Assembly (NCBI GenBank): GCA_942159475.1
Contig: OW804096.1
Span: 136,041,640 to 136,105,639, forward strand
Source of the DNA: Sthenelais limicola
Lineage: Eukaryota > Annelida > Polychaeta > Phyllodocida > Sigalionidae
DNA: 64,000 nucleotides
Direction of reading: 5' to 3'
Part shown: piece by piece, positions 43,745 to 55,705 of the stretch
Numbering within the stretch: position 1 is the first letter of the stretch
Layout: the number at the start of each line of letters is the position of its first letter
Notes under the pieces: model-generated
The model's input: only the letters and a program-made list of their open reading frames with translations
Databases searched by the model: none
What the model was told of the DNA's origin: nothing
Position numbers and translations under genes: made by a program

Positions 43745-44760
43745 CGCTGTAAAGGTGCAGGTGAGAGGAATGAGGAGGAGGGGGGAAGAGTGAAGTCAGA
43801 GGTGGAGGAGGAGGAGGAGGAGGAGGAGGAGGGGGAGGGGAGGTGTAGAATATGGCAGGTGGGGGGAGGGGGGATATGGAGAGGTGGGGGAGGGGAGGAG
43901 GAGAAGGAGGAGGGATAGTAGAATATGGCAGCTGGAGAGAGGGGGGATAGGGAGAGGTGGGGGAGATTAAGAAGGACAAATGAGAAGGACGAGGAGACGG
44001 GGACATGTAGAGGAAGAAGGGAAATAGGAGGAGGAGGAAGAAGGGTACAGGACAATAAGGACGACGAGGAGAAGGTGTGGGAGGAGGGGGAGAGGGAGGA
44101 GGGGGAGAGGGAGGAGGAGGGGTAGGGGAGGAGGAGGAGGAGAAGGGGAGGTGGTGGTGGAGGAGGGGGAGAGGGAGGAGGAGGGGTAGGGGAGGGGGAG
44201 GGGGAGAGGGAGGAGGAGGGGTAGGGGAGGAGGAGGGGAGGAGGAGGAGGAGGAGGAGAAGGAGGAGGTGCAGGAGAAGGAGGAGGTGCAGGAGGAGGAG
44301 AAGGAGGAGGAGGGAGAGGAAAGTGGAGGAGGAGGAGGGAGAGGAAAGCGAAGAAGGAGGAGGAGGGAGAGGAAAGTGGAGGAGGAGGAGGGAGAGGAAA
44401 GCGAAGAAGGAGGAGGAGGAAGATGGACAGGAGGTGCAGGAGGTGCAGGAAAAGGAGAAGGAAGAGGAGGAGGTGGAGGTGGAGGAGGAAGGATGGAGGA
44501 GAATACGGAAGGGGAGGAGGTGGTGGAGGCGAAGTAGGAAGTGGACAAGGAGGAGGAGGAGGAGGAAGAGGAAGAGAAGAAGGCAAAGAATGAGGAGGAG
44601 CAGGAGGGGAGGTGGAAGGATGGAGGAGAAGCTGATAGGGAGGAGGGAGGAACAGGAGACGGTAGACAGAGAGAAACAGGGGGGAAGGGAGCAGAATGTT
44701 CGGAGCAGGGATTACGAGGAAGAGTGGATTTATCTCCAACAACAGGAGGGGGATGGGTAG
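43745..44760. repeat. (GGA)n-rich purine tract, about 1 kb
   Basis: Plus strand almost pure purine (GGAGGAGGA, GGGGAGAGG). The sense NOS1AP transcript would be pure pyrimidine here. The 380-codon Pro/Leu/Ser ORF is an artefact. Confidence 0.9.
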
Positions 44761-44959
44761 ATGGGAGAGGAGACACAAGGATAATGGCTTTTCTAATATT
44801 ACACAAAACACGACAACGAATTCCAGTACAAGTCGGTTCAAGGTAAAACCAGTAAAACACCAAAGCAATCATAGAGAGAGGGAGAATGGAATAACAACTG
44901 GTACAGCAAGCCAAAAGCCAGGAGAGTCATATTCTACTGAATATATAATAACTCATTAT

Positions 44960-45297
44960 ATTTGAAAATATGAGATCAAACAGATTCTAATGATGCTAAA
45001 CATTAGGACATCTATTAGATATTCCGGTATTTAAAGTTTGATATTTTTATTTATGAGGTTTGCAATATTTCTGGGTGGAGATTTACTAGTAAAGTAGCTA
45101 AATATACTCTACGAGATGACCTTGGGAATACATGGATATATTTGATACACAGTCTTGAAATTTGGTAAATGTGTTCATGCTGCAAGCAGCGTTAAACAGC
45201 CCTAAAAACATTCCCACAAAAATATCTTGTAAATAAATCACTTTGAAAAATATAAATTTTGAGGCTTGTGACTCATTTTCCTGCAACACATCACATT
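44960..45297. mobile_element. F2 element, left end lost
   Basis: ATGAGATCAAACAGATTCTA, AAAGTAGCTAAATATACTCT and right end GGCTTGTGACTCATTTTCCT / GCAACACATCACAT. Confidence 0.75.
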
Positions 45298-45332
45298 CAA
45301 AACGGTAACAAATGTGTCGAAAATGACACATC

Positions 45333-45378
<46 letters not shown>
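45333..45378. repeat. (AT)n microsatellite
   Basis: About 22 AT units. Confidence 0.95.
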
Positions 45379-45381
<3 letters not shown>

Positions 45382-45597
45382 CTTTTACAGATAAAGCCAG
45401 AGGTGGTATAATATATACAGACATCCGGGTCTCTCACATATCACTGCGCCACCTGTAGGGGAAACTGTGCAGCACATTAGCACCCTCTAGTGTGCGGCGA
45501 GTGAAACATCTCGGCCCTAATGTACAAGGGAGTCTTTAAGAAAGCAGTGTGAGGAATAGATGTATAGGAACATACTGATGATCAAAGTGGGCTTTGA

Positions 45598-46390
45598 GGG
45601 GGGGGGGGGGAGGTGGAGGGGTTGGAGGGGTGGGGAGGTGGGGGAAGATAGGAATACAAAGAGATGGTTAAGTGGATGAAATAGGGGGTAAGATGGAGAG
45701 GACAGGGAAAGAGGACTGGGAGTAGGTGGAGGTGATGGAGGAGAGGGAGAATGAGAAGTAGGGGTAAAAAGAGGAGAAAGAGTAGGAGGAGAAGAAGGAG
45801 GAGGAGGAGGAGGAAAGGTAGAAGGAGGAAAGGGAGGAGGAAGGGGGGGTGCAGGAGGAGAATGTGGAGGAGAGGAGGAGGAGGAGGAAGAAGAAAAGCA
45901 GGACGGGGGAGAAGGAGGAGGAGGGAAAGAAGAAGGAGGAGGAGGGAAAGAAGAAGGAGGAGGAGGGAAAGAAGAAGGAGGAGGAGGGAAAGAAGAAAGA
46001 GGAGGAGGGAAAGAAGAAGGAGGAGGAGGGAAAGAAGGGGGAGGAGGAGGAGGGGGAGGAGGAGGAATAGGAGCGGGGGGAAGAGGAGGGGTAGAAGGAG
46101 CTTGGAAGAAAGAAGGAGGGGGAGGAGAAGAAGTAGGAGGACAAAGAGGACGAGAAGGAGGGACGCGAAGGTGGAGGTGGGGTAGAAGGAGGGGGAGGTA
46201 AAGGAGGAGGAAGAGTAGGAAAAGGACGAGAAGCCAAATGAAGAGGAAGAAGAGGAGCAGCAGCAGCAGGAGACAGAATAGGAAGAGGAAGAGATGATAA
46301 AAGAAGAAGATAAGGAGAAAGAAACAAAAAGCAGGTTGAAAACTCTGAAGTGAATCAGGAGAAGGAGACGAAGAAGTAGGAGCAGGAGGC
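45598..46390. repeat. (GGA)n / (GAAGGAGGAGG)n purine tract
   Basis: Includes a regular 18-bp sub-array, GGGAAAGAAGAAGGAGGA, at about 45920-46035. Purine on plus, like the tracts on either side. Confidence 0.9.
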
Positions 46391-46639
46391 ATATCAGTAA
46401 CAATGCACCTGTTCCCACATGTGTCCACAATAAAGCCATTCCCTTGAACAATCATCTAAAATCCTCCTAATCTGAACATGATTATACCCAGATCCCTTCA
46501 TCTATACGCACATACTCATGTTGGAGGTATCAACGAGTCATTAAACCTGATGTAAGGGTGGTAAAGCAAGGTACTACACGTCAAGGCCTTAACACCAGGC
46601 ATGTATATATACAGCTCACTCTACAGGTGCAATCTATAG

Positions 46640-47090
46640 GTGTACGGGGAGCGGGAGGGGTGCGGGGGAGGGGAGGGGGGGTTGCGGGGGGGGGTGAAGC
46701 ATAGTGGAGGGGACGAGGAGGTGAGGCAGTGGAAGCAAGAGAGTAAGGAATTGGGGTGAGGAAGAGGAGGAGGAGGACAATGTGGGGGAAGAGGAGGAGT
46801 TGGTTGGAGGGGAAGGGAGGAGGAAAGGAGGTGGAGGAGGGGAAGAGGAGGAAGGGAGGATGAGGAAGGGAGAAAGAGGAAGGGAGGAGGAGGAAAGGAG
46901 GAGAAGGAGGCAGGAGGAAGGGAGGAGGAGGAAGAGGAAGGGAGGAGGAAGGGAGGAGGAAGGGAGGAGGAGGAGGAGGAAGAGGAAGGGAGGGGGAGGA
47001 GGGAGGAGGAAGGGAGGAGACGAGGGGAGGGAAGGAGGAGGAGGAAGCGGGAAAAGAGGAGCAGGAGCAGAAGGAAGGAGTAGGAGTAGA
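46640..47090. repeat. (GGA)n purine tract
   Basis: GGAGGAAGGGAGGAGG-type repeats; it ends directly at a truncated F1 copy. Confidence 0.9.
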
Positions 47091-47096
47091 ATATAA

Positions 47097-47225
47097 ATTT
47101 GGTATTGTGTTGATTAAATTCATGGTACGGTTATGTTGAACTGTACTTTAAACTTTCTGTCTTAAATGTGGGTTATTTGAGAGGATTGGTGAAGGAGAAT
47201 TGTACATTTTCTGGCGAATTCACCC
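47097..47225 (+). mobile_element. F1-related MITE, right half only
   Basis: TTTGGTATTGTGTTGATTAA through GAGGATTGGTGAAGGAGAAT to the second-type end CTGGCGAATTCACCC. The left half is replaced by the purine tract. Confidence 0.75.
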
Positions 47226-47436
47226 TTATACACACCTCTACAGGTGCACTACATGCACCTGTTAACTAGACACCAGGTCCCAGCCTCGCCCCTGGCAATA
47301 CCTATATTCCAGTGTATATTCATTGTATTCCATATTATTTAAACAGGACGTAGGCCTACTTCTTAGTTACTAGTTCTTCCAGGAAACTATTGTGGGTAAA
47401 ATTCAATGGTTATGAAGTATAGGTAACATAAATAGA

Positions 47437-47573
47437 TGGAACCTAGCAAGGGGGAAGTCTGTACACTTGTTATTGACCGAGGGAGCGCGGGAAGTTAGAG
47501 GGCGTTAGCCCGAGATCTTCTGTGCTCCCGAGGTCACTAACAAGTGTACAGACTTCACCCGAGCTTTGTTCCA
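47437..47573. repeat. Long palindrome (about 55-bp arms)
   Basis: GGAAGTCTGTACACTTGTTA and TAACAAGTGTACAGACTTC, with outer TGGAACCTAGC / GCTTTGTTCCA. Its right flank, TATTTATTA, is shared with the palindrome at 40832. Confidence 0.8.
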
Positions 47574-47917
47574 TATTTATTACACCCCATTAATAAATAA
47601 AAAAATATAAATAATTAAAAATAAAAGAAGTAATTTACGTTTTGGGCGGACCTACTTGTTGTATGTCCCCAGGGTGACATAACTCACATGTTATGCACCA
47701 CTTTGACCAAGTGTGACATACAATGCTGAAGGTATAGGAAGCAACAACACAGGGGTGTAATAACATACAAGAGAGGACTAAGGGAACTGGCTATTAAACC
47801 TGTAAAAGAGGAGTTTTCGCAGAAGCTCTTAACAGAGTACAGATACCACAGAAATATGGAAATATGCAGAAATTGTAATTGTTGAATGATTTAATTTGAA
47901 GGATATGCTAAGAAGAA

Positions 47918-48150
47918 TAAAAGCAGAAGAAGAAGAAGAAGAAGAAGAAGAAGAAGAAGAAGAAGAAGAAGGAAAGGAGGGGAGAAGTAGAAGTAGAAGA
48001 ATTAGAAGAAGAAGAAGAAGAAGAAGAAGAAGAAGAAGAAGAAAAAGAAGAAAGAAAGGAGGGGAGAAGTAGAAGTAGAAGAATTAGAAGAAGAAGAAGA
48101 AGAAGAAGAAGAAGAAGAAGAAGAAGAAGGAAAGGGGGGAAGAAGTAGAA
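47918..48150. repeat. (GAA)n tract with a duplicated block
   Basis: Three runs of GAA separated by GGAAAGGAGGGGAGAAGTAG-type sequence repeated about every 70 bp. Confidence 0.9.
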
Positions 48151-48249
48151 GTAGAGAGACAGTAGTCTCCAGTGAGGCAGAGTGACGTAGTGCACCATTA
48201 ATACACTGTGGCAGGTCCTTATACATGCATCAATGTGTAGCACTAAAGC

Positions 48250-48925
48250 ACTGGGAGCAGTGTTAACATGGGAGCAGTGGGGGAGTGGGGGAGGGACAGA
48301 GAGGGGAGATGGGGGATAGAGTAGGGAGAGAGAGGGGAATAGAGGATGGACAATGGAGAATAGAGGATGGAGAGGGGAGAGAGGGGGATAGAGGATGGAA
48401 TAGGGAGAGACAGGACTCGGAGGCTGAGGGAGTAGAGAAGGAGTAGAGAGAGAGGGAGGGCGGAGATATAGGGAGTAGAGAGAGGGAGAAAAAGAGGGAG
48501 TGGAGAGACAGGGAGGGAGGAGAGGGAGGGAAGAGAGAGTGGGAGTAGAGAGACAGGGAGGGAGGGGAGGGAGGGGAGGGAGGGAAGATGGAGGGAGAGA
48601 GAGGAGAGAGGGGGGTAGAGGATGGGAAAGGGAGAGAGGGAGAGAGAGGGAGAGAGAGGGAGTAGAGAGAGAGGGAGTAGAGAGACAGAGAGGGAGGGGA
48701 GGGAGGAGAGGGAGGAGAGGGAGGGAAGAGAGAGGGAGAGAGAGGGAGTAGAGAGAGAGGGAGTGAGGATAGAGAGGGAGAGAGAGGGAGTAGAGAGAGA
48801 GGGAGTGAGGATAGAGGGATAGAGAGGGAGTATAGAGAGAGAAAGAGAAAATGACAGCGGGGAGAGAGGGAGAGAGATAAAGACGGAGAGAGAGATAAGG
48901 GGGCAAAGGGAGAGAATGAAAAAAA
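48250..48925. repeat. GA-rich purine tract
   Basis: (GAGAGAGGGAGTAGA)n-like degenerate repeats; no coding signal. Confidence 0.9.
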
Positions 48926-49280
48926 AAACAATTGTTGCTTGCTTGTACAGTTGTTTGAGAACCAAGCAAACGTCTGCGTAGATCTATTCACTTTGCATCT
49001 ACAAACCTTTATCAATTAATCAATACAATGTATAGGGATCATCGAGATTAATGCACTAGTGCATGAATACTGAGAGGACATATATATATTAGGGTTCACT
49101 ACCAAGGGAAACCATTATTATGTCTTTTATGGTACCTTTTTGCTGGATTTAAGAAGTAAATACTGGTTTTGCCCCCACATTTTATATTCCCATGCGACCC
49201 CCAACCTTGTAAAGTGACAGCTCAAGTGAGTAACAGTAACATAGAGCACCATTAATTATACTATAGTAGGTCCTGGTGCA

Positions 49281-49515
49281 GGGTCAGATTTTCAGAAAAT
49301 ATACAATTGGCAGCTCTACACATGTAGGAAATTCTCCTAAATTAGGCTGAAAAATTATGAATACCGGGAATATCTGAGTATATTTGGTATCGCATTGATT
49401 TAAAGTATCAGTTCTGTTATGTTAAACTGCATTTTGAAGCTCATTTTTGTCTTAAATGTGGGTTATTTGAGAGGATTGGTGAAGGCGAATTGCACATTTT
49501 CTGAAAATCTGACCC
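49281..49515 (+). mobile_element. F1 MITE copy (235 bp)
   Basis: GGGTCAGATTTTCAGAAAAT to CTGAAAATCTGACCC; flanks TGCA and ATAT. Confidence 0.9.
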
Positions 49516-49544
49516 ATATTTGTAGGCAAGTGTTAGGGGCACTT

Positions 49545-49680
49545 CAACATGGGAGGAGGCACTCTTAACATGGGGGCACTCTAATATAGGGGGGGGTATT
49601 GTGGGGGCACCCTAACATGGGGTGGGTGGGTGGGGGGGTTACTATGAGGGCCCACTTACAAGGGGGCACTCTTAATTTAA
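49545..49680. repeat. Degenerate tandem repeat (GGGGGCACTCTTAACAT)
   Basis: Several imperfect copies of GGGGGCAC(T/C)CTAACATGGG. Confidence 0.6.
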
Positions 49681-49719
49681 CGTGTTCAGCCATTACAACA
49701 ACAAGGCTTGGCAAATTTA

Positions 49720-50935
49720 ATAGTAATTAGGACTGAATCTATCAATATTCTGCTTTTGTTATAATACAAGAAGTCAAACCAGTCAAGAGAAAACGGCCTA
49801 CGATGAGCGATAATAAGTTAAGCCGCCATAGGAAAGGATATCAATGGGTTTCCAAAATAGAAATGTGGACTTTTATGAAGCCCTGCTACATTTAAGAGGC
49901 CTACAATTTGTCAAATGACTTTTAGATGGGTTGGAAAAGAACGGAATAGAAAAGAAGAAAATATATGTTTTTTGGTCGATGTTAAAGCTGCACTCTCAGC
50001 TAACATCGGTCATTTATGATGTTCTATCTTTTGGTCCATTATTTTCCAACCATTCTAACAATCATTTGACCAACATATTGGATGGTCCTGGGTGGGACCA
50101 TAAAGTGCCTTTCTGTCTCTTTTCTCTGTCTCTCCCTTCTTTTCTATCTCTATTTCCTGGGTATGATCATAAACTGCCTCCCTCTCAGCTCTCCCGCCCT
50201 TGATATAACCATCTTAAATGTGTTGATAAGGGCGTAAAGCAACCAATCTCACTCACTCACTCCCTCCCTTTCAGCTCTCCCGCCCTTGATATAACCATCT
50301 TAAATGCGTTGATAAGGGCGTAAAGCAACCAATCTCACTCACTCACCAACATATTGGAGGATTTTGTCCAGTGGTTTGCTACAGGGCTTCTAAAACTTCC
50401 TTATTTGTATTTGGAGGACCCGCCCGAATCCACTCCTATGATGAGTTCACTTATTATCGCTCACTGGCTGCTGATTCTACTTCAAATTCTCGTATAAACA
50501 TATAACAATAGCAAATGTACTCATATTATGACTTATAGGACTGGATTTATCAATATTCTGCTGTTGTTATATGTTTATACAAGAGTTACTCATATTATGA
50601 CTTATAAGACTGAATCTATCAATATTCTGCTGCTGCTATATGTTTATACAAGAGTTACTCATATTATGACTCTCAGGACTGAATCTATCAATATTCTGCT
50701 GTTGTTATACGAGAAGTCAAACCAGAGAAAACGAGAGAAAGGAGAAAATGGTCTACGGTGAGCGATAAAAGGGAAGGATATCAATGGATCTCCAAAATAA
50801 AAATGTGGAGTTTTATGAAGCCCTGCTTACTAAGTCTACAATTTGTCAAATGAGTTTAAGATGGGTTGAAAAAGAACGGAACAGAAGGAAGAAAATGTGT
50901 TGATCGACGTTAACTGAGAATACAGTATTGTATTG
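49720..50935. mobile_element. Two inverted F3 elements sharing one terminal repeat, with F5 nested
   Basis: 49720-49998 is an inverted F3 half, and 49982-50935 a second F3 starting at the same end (GATGTTAAAGCTGCACTCTC). The second holds F5 (50088-50346) and about three 69-bp units (50521-50712). Confidence 0.7.
50088..50346. mobile_element. F5 retroposon with 13-bp target duplication
   Basis: Flanked by CCAACATATTGGA on both sides (about 50080 and 50347). It reads TCCTGGGTGGGACC ... CTCTCCCGCCCTTGATATAA ... and ends in (TCAC)n; the inner unit is duplicated. The variable-length duplication and repeat tail point to LINE-type retroposition. Confidence 0.75.
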
Positions 50936-51022
50936 TATTGTAACAGTCATTGTACTTGACTACTTGTGAAATAATTTGACTTATTTATTTGCTGTATAAA
51001 CATTCTAAATAAAAACAATTAC

Positions 51023-53030
51023 AGCTTTGAAGGCTACAGCCAGGGGTACTAGAGCCCTTACCCACCCCACTCCTCTACCTCCCCTCTGTGTTAAAGGCTA
51101 CAGCCAGGGGTACTAGACCCCTTACCCACCTCACTCCTCTACCTCCCCTCTGTGTTAAAGGCTACAGCCAGGGGTACTAGACTCCTTACCCACCCCACTC
51201 CTCTACCTCCCCTCTGTGTTAAAGGCTACAGCCAGGGGTACTAGACTCCTTACCCACCCCACTCCTCTACCTCCCCTCTGTGTTAAAGGCTACAGCCAGG
51301 GGTACTAGACCCCTTACCCACCCCACTCCTCTACCTCCCCTCTGTGTTAAAGGCTACAGCCAGGGGTACTAGACCCCTTACCCACCCCACTCCTCTACCT
51401 CCCCTCTGTGTTAAAGGCTACAGTCAGGGGTACTAGACCCCTTACCCACCCCACTCCTCTACCTCCCCTCTGTGTTAAAGGCTACAGTCAGGGGTACTAG
51501 AGCCCTTACCCACCCCACTCCTCTACCTCCCCTCTGTGTTAAAGACTACAGCCAGGGGTACTAGTCCCCTTACCCACTCCACTCCTCTACCTCCCCTCTG
51601 TGTTAAAGGCTACAGCCAGGGGTACTAGACCCCTTACCCACCCCACTCCTCTACCTCCCCTCTGTGTTAAAGGCTACAGTCAGGGGTACTAGAGCCCTTA
51701 CCCACCCCACTCCTCTACCTCCCCTCTATGTTAAAGGCTACAGTCAGGGGTACTAGAGCCCTTACCCACCCCACTCCTCTACCTCCCCTCTGTGTTAAAG
51801 GCTACAGCCAGGGGTACTAGACCCCTTACCCCCCCCCCCCCCACTCCTCTACCTCCCCTCTGTGTTAAAGGCTACAGCCAGGGGTACTAGAGCCCTTACC
51901 CACCCCACTCCTCTACTTCCCCTCTGTGTTAAAGGCTACAGCCAGGGGTACCTTACCCACCCCACTCCTCTACCTCCCCTCTGTGTTAAAGGCTACAGTC
52001 AGGGGTACTAGAACTCCTCTACTTCCCCTCTGTGTTAAAGGCTACAGCCAGGGGTACCTTACCCACCCCACTCTTCTACCTCCCCTCTATGTTAAAGGCT
52101 ACAGCCAGGGGTACTAGAGCCCTTACCCACCCCACTCCTCTACCTCCCCTCTATGTTAAAGGCTACAGCCAGGGGTACTAGAGCCCTTACCCACCCCACT
52201 CCTCCACCTCCCCTCTGTGTATAAGGCTACAGTCAGGGGTACTAGAGCCCTTACCCACCCCACTCCTCTACCTCCCCTCTGTGTTAAAGGCTACAGTCAG
52301 GGGTACTAGTCCCCTTACCCACCCCACTCCTCTACCTCCCCTCTGTGTTAAAGGCTACAGCCAGGGGTACTAGACCCCTTACCCACCCCACTCCTCTACC
52401 TCCCCTCTGTGTTAAAGGCTACAGTCAGGGGTACTAGACCCCTTACCGACCCCACTCCTCTACCTCCCCTCTGTGTAAAAGGCTACAGCCAGGGGTACTA
52501 GAACTCCTCTACCTCCCCTCTATGTCAAAGGCTACAGTCAGGGGTACTAGACCCCTTACCCACCCCACTCCTCTACCTCCCCTCTGTGTTAAAGGCTACA
52601 GTCAGGGGTACTAGAGCCCTTACCCATCCCACTCCTCTACCTCCCCTCTGTGTTAAAGGCTACAGCCAGGGGTACTAGAGCCCTTACCCACCCCACTCCT
52701 CTACCTCCCCTCTATGTTAAAGGCTACAGTCAGGGGTACTAGAGCCCTTACCCACCCCACTCCTCTACCTCCCCTCTGTGTTAAAGGCTACAGTCAGGGG
52801 TACTAGAGCCCTTCCCCACCCCACTCCTCTACCTCCCCTCTGTGTTAAAGGCTACAGTCAGGGGTACTAAAGCCCCTACCCACCCCACTCCTCTACCTCC
52901 CCTCTGTGTTAAAGGCTACAGTCAGGGGTACTAGACCCCTTACCCACCCCACTCCTCTACCTCCCCTCTATGTTAAAGGCTACAGCCAGGGGTACTAGAG
53001 CCCTTACCCACCCCACTCCTCCACCTCCAT
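51023..53030. repeat. 64-bp minisatellite, about 31 units
   Basis: Unit AAAGGCTACAGCCAGGGGTA...CTTACCCACCCCACTCCTCT...CTCCCCTCTGTGTT, starting at 51093, 51157 and so on. There are several shortened units near 51945-52060 and 52500, and a C expansion at 51830-51842. Confidence 0.95.
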
Positions 53031-53329
53031 CTATTTGCATTCGCCTGTTATAGAGTGACTTAGAGAGGAACAAAAAACGCACCCAGAACACGAGTAATTT
53101 ATCACAACATAAAGTCCCTCCAGCCTCCAGCTTCATTAACCCTTAGAATGCACTCCATCATAGAAAGCCCAGTATATCATTTTAATAGTGCCACTTGAGC
53201 ACTGGTGGAATGACAAGTCTATCCCTTAATTTTGTACAACAAAAGAAAGGTCTGAAGGCGAGGTTAGTGCCCTCGTGCGGCCGGTAAAGCAATTAGAGTT
53301 TTAGCTTCGCTGGGGGTCTGGGAGATTGG

Positions 53330-53640
53330 TTAGTGTTGGAGAAAGTGGGGTGAAGGAGGGGGTGAGAGAGATGAGGGAGGAGATAGAGAGGGGAGGTAGA
53401 GGACAGTGAGAGGCAGAGAGATAGACAGAGGGAGAGGGGGAGAAGAGAGATAAGGAGAGAGAGCGGAGAGAGAGAGGGAGGGAGAGGGGGAGAAGAGAGA
53501 TAAGGAGAGAGAGCGGAGAGAGAGAGACAGAGGGAGAGAGAGAGACAAAGAGAGGGAGAGAGAGAAGGAGAGAGAGAGCGGAGATAAAGAAGGAGAGAAA
53601 GAGAGAGGGAAAGGAGAGAGAGAGAGAGGAATTGTGAATT
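53330..53640. repeat. GA-rich tract
   Basis: (GAGAGAGAGCG)n-like with one internal 60-bp duplication (GAGGGGGAGAAGAGAGATAA). Confidence 0.9.
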
Positions 53641-53934
53641 AAGAGAATATATGAATATAAATTAAGAAGTTGTATCCTAGGGAAATTTGAAAGAAATGTA
53701 TCTGTTTTTATTAACTTTTTGATCTATGACTAGCGGATTGATTATGTGAAATGTTTATACTGGGCAAAAAAATGTAGAAATTGTACGATGAGGTTAACAT
53801 TTAAACTTTTAAATGATCAAAATGAAATTATTATTGTGTAGAGATTTTGGTTTAATGAAATTTCATGACTGAGACATATCACTCTGTGAAAATTCGATCA
53901 ATAAAATTTGTTAAAAAAAAAGACCCGACACATA

Positions 53935-54310
53935 GGTATAGAGAAAGACAGAGGACTGGTTGTTTAGAAGAACAAGAGAGAGGGGAGAGAAGAGGAAGGG
54001 AGGGGAAAGGGTAAGGAGTGGAGAGGGAGGGAGAAAAAGAGACTAAATAGAGAGAGGGAGGGGAGGAGACATAACAAATTGGGGGAAGAGGGAGAGAAAG
54101 GGGACAGAGAAAGAGAAAAAGAGAAAAGCGAGAGCTAGGAGAGAAAGGGAAAGAGAGAGAGGGGGAGAGAGAGAGGAGGAGGAGAGAGAGAAGGAGAGAG
54201 AGTGGAGAGAGAGGAGGAGGAGGAGAAGGAAAGAGAGAGAGGGGAGACAGAGAGAGAGGGGGAAGAGGAGTAGGGGAAAAAGAGACATAGAGAGAGAGTG
54301 GGATAGAGTA
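53935..54310. repeat. GA-rich tract
   Basis: Degenerate purine repeats on plus; not coding. Confidence 0.9.
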
Positions 54311-54601
54311 GGCTGCAAGTCTCTCAAATATTTCATTAGCCTCTCTTATTAAACATGAAAGCTGCAGTCGGTTCGAGCGTACATATATTTGAGGGCCGTC
54401 GAATGTCCGTATGCTGCTTGTTAAGGCACCATTATGCAAATCTTTACACATGCCCCCCAGATTGAATTGAATTAAATGATAATTTATTTGTCTAGGGAGA
54501 ATGACAAATGGGTAGTCAGTCTGTCCAGTTCGTCCAGCCATTGTCACCCCGGTAAAGCAGTAGAGTGCTAGCCAGTAGAAGACTTAATACACAAGGTATA
54601 T

Positions 54602-54682
54602 GGGTCAGATTTTCATAAAATGTACAATTCGTCTTCACCAATCCTCTCAATTAACCCACATTTGAGACAAAAATGAGCTTCA
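54602..54682 (-). mobile_element. F1 MITE, left third only
   Basis: GGGTCAGATTTTCATAAAAT to AAAATGAGCTTC, then broken 50 bp before the next copy. Confidence 0.8.
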
Positions 54683-54734
54683 CTACTTCAGCTCGGATAT
54701 GTGCTAGGTCCTGGAGTGTGTGTTAGGTGTACAT

Positions 54735-54970
54735 GGGTCAGATTTTCAGAAAATGTACAATTCGCCTTCAACAATCCTTTTGAATAACCCACATTTAAGA
54801 CAAGAATTAGCTTCCAAATGCAGTTTAAAACAACAGAACTGATACTTTAAATCAATGGGACACCAAATATACTCAGATACACCCTGGTATTCATCATTTT
54901 TCAGCCTAATTTAGGAGAATTTCCTCAATGTGTAGAGTTCCTAATTGTACATCTTCCGAAAAATCTGACC
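54735..54970 (-). mobile_element. F1 MITE copy
   Basis: GGGTCAGATTTTCAGAAAAT at left; the right end has changed to CCGAAAAATCTGACC. Confidence 0.85.
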
Positions 54971-55260
54971 TATATAATAGAGAAATTAAATATAAATATG
55001 AAATACATAGTTATAGTGCATATAATATCATATCAAAAAGTCTTCACCCAGATAAAACTTCTGAATGATGTCACGCATCAAAACTTATCAAATACATATA
55101 TATCAAATTATGGTAAAGTAAAGTGTGCATATGGTATATCATATTTATGGTCCCTATCAATCTATTCATGAAGCCTATCAATCTATATAAATGTTATTAT
55201 AGTGCCTGTATAAATCTATATGGGCAGCGTAACGTAAACAGGAGGTACGTACACCTATGT

Positions 55261-55495
55261 GGGTCAGATTTTTATGTGGGTCACAATTCCCCTTCACCAA
55301 TCCTCTCAAATAACCCAAATTTAAGACGCAAATCAGGTTCAAAATACAGTTCAACCTAACCAAACTGATTGCTAGAATCAATGCAATGCGGAATATACTC
55401 GAATTTACCTAGTATTGGCCAAATTGCAGCCTTATTTAGCAGAATTTACTAAATGTGTAGAGCTGCCAATTGTGCATTTTCTGAGAATCCGACCC
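55261..55495 (-). mobile_element. F1 MITE copy (235 bp)
   Basis: The left end is scrambled (GGGTCAGATTTTTATGTGGG) and the right end is GAGAATCCGACCC; flanks ATGT and ATAT. Confidence 0.85.
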
Positions 55496-55705
55496 ATATG
55501 GTCTAATGGTGAGTCCATTAGACTGGCCCTAGCCGGTGGAGCAGGGAGAATGGAGGGAGAATGGAGGAGGGAATAAAGTCTATAGTAATGTAATAAGTCC
55601 ATCCAGGCGTGCTAACAATGGCTTTTATAGGGCTGTAAAACAATGCCTCACCAGACAACACCTTGTAGCACCGACCTCAGCATCCACCACCGCATTGGTA
55701 TATAC

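Noticed and set aside
43726..46455. Several 200-380-codon Pro/Ser/Leu and Arg/Glu/Gly ORFs
   Set aside because: Products of purine/pyrimidine tracts, overlapping on both strands and in all frames.
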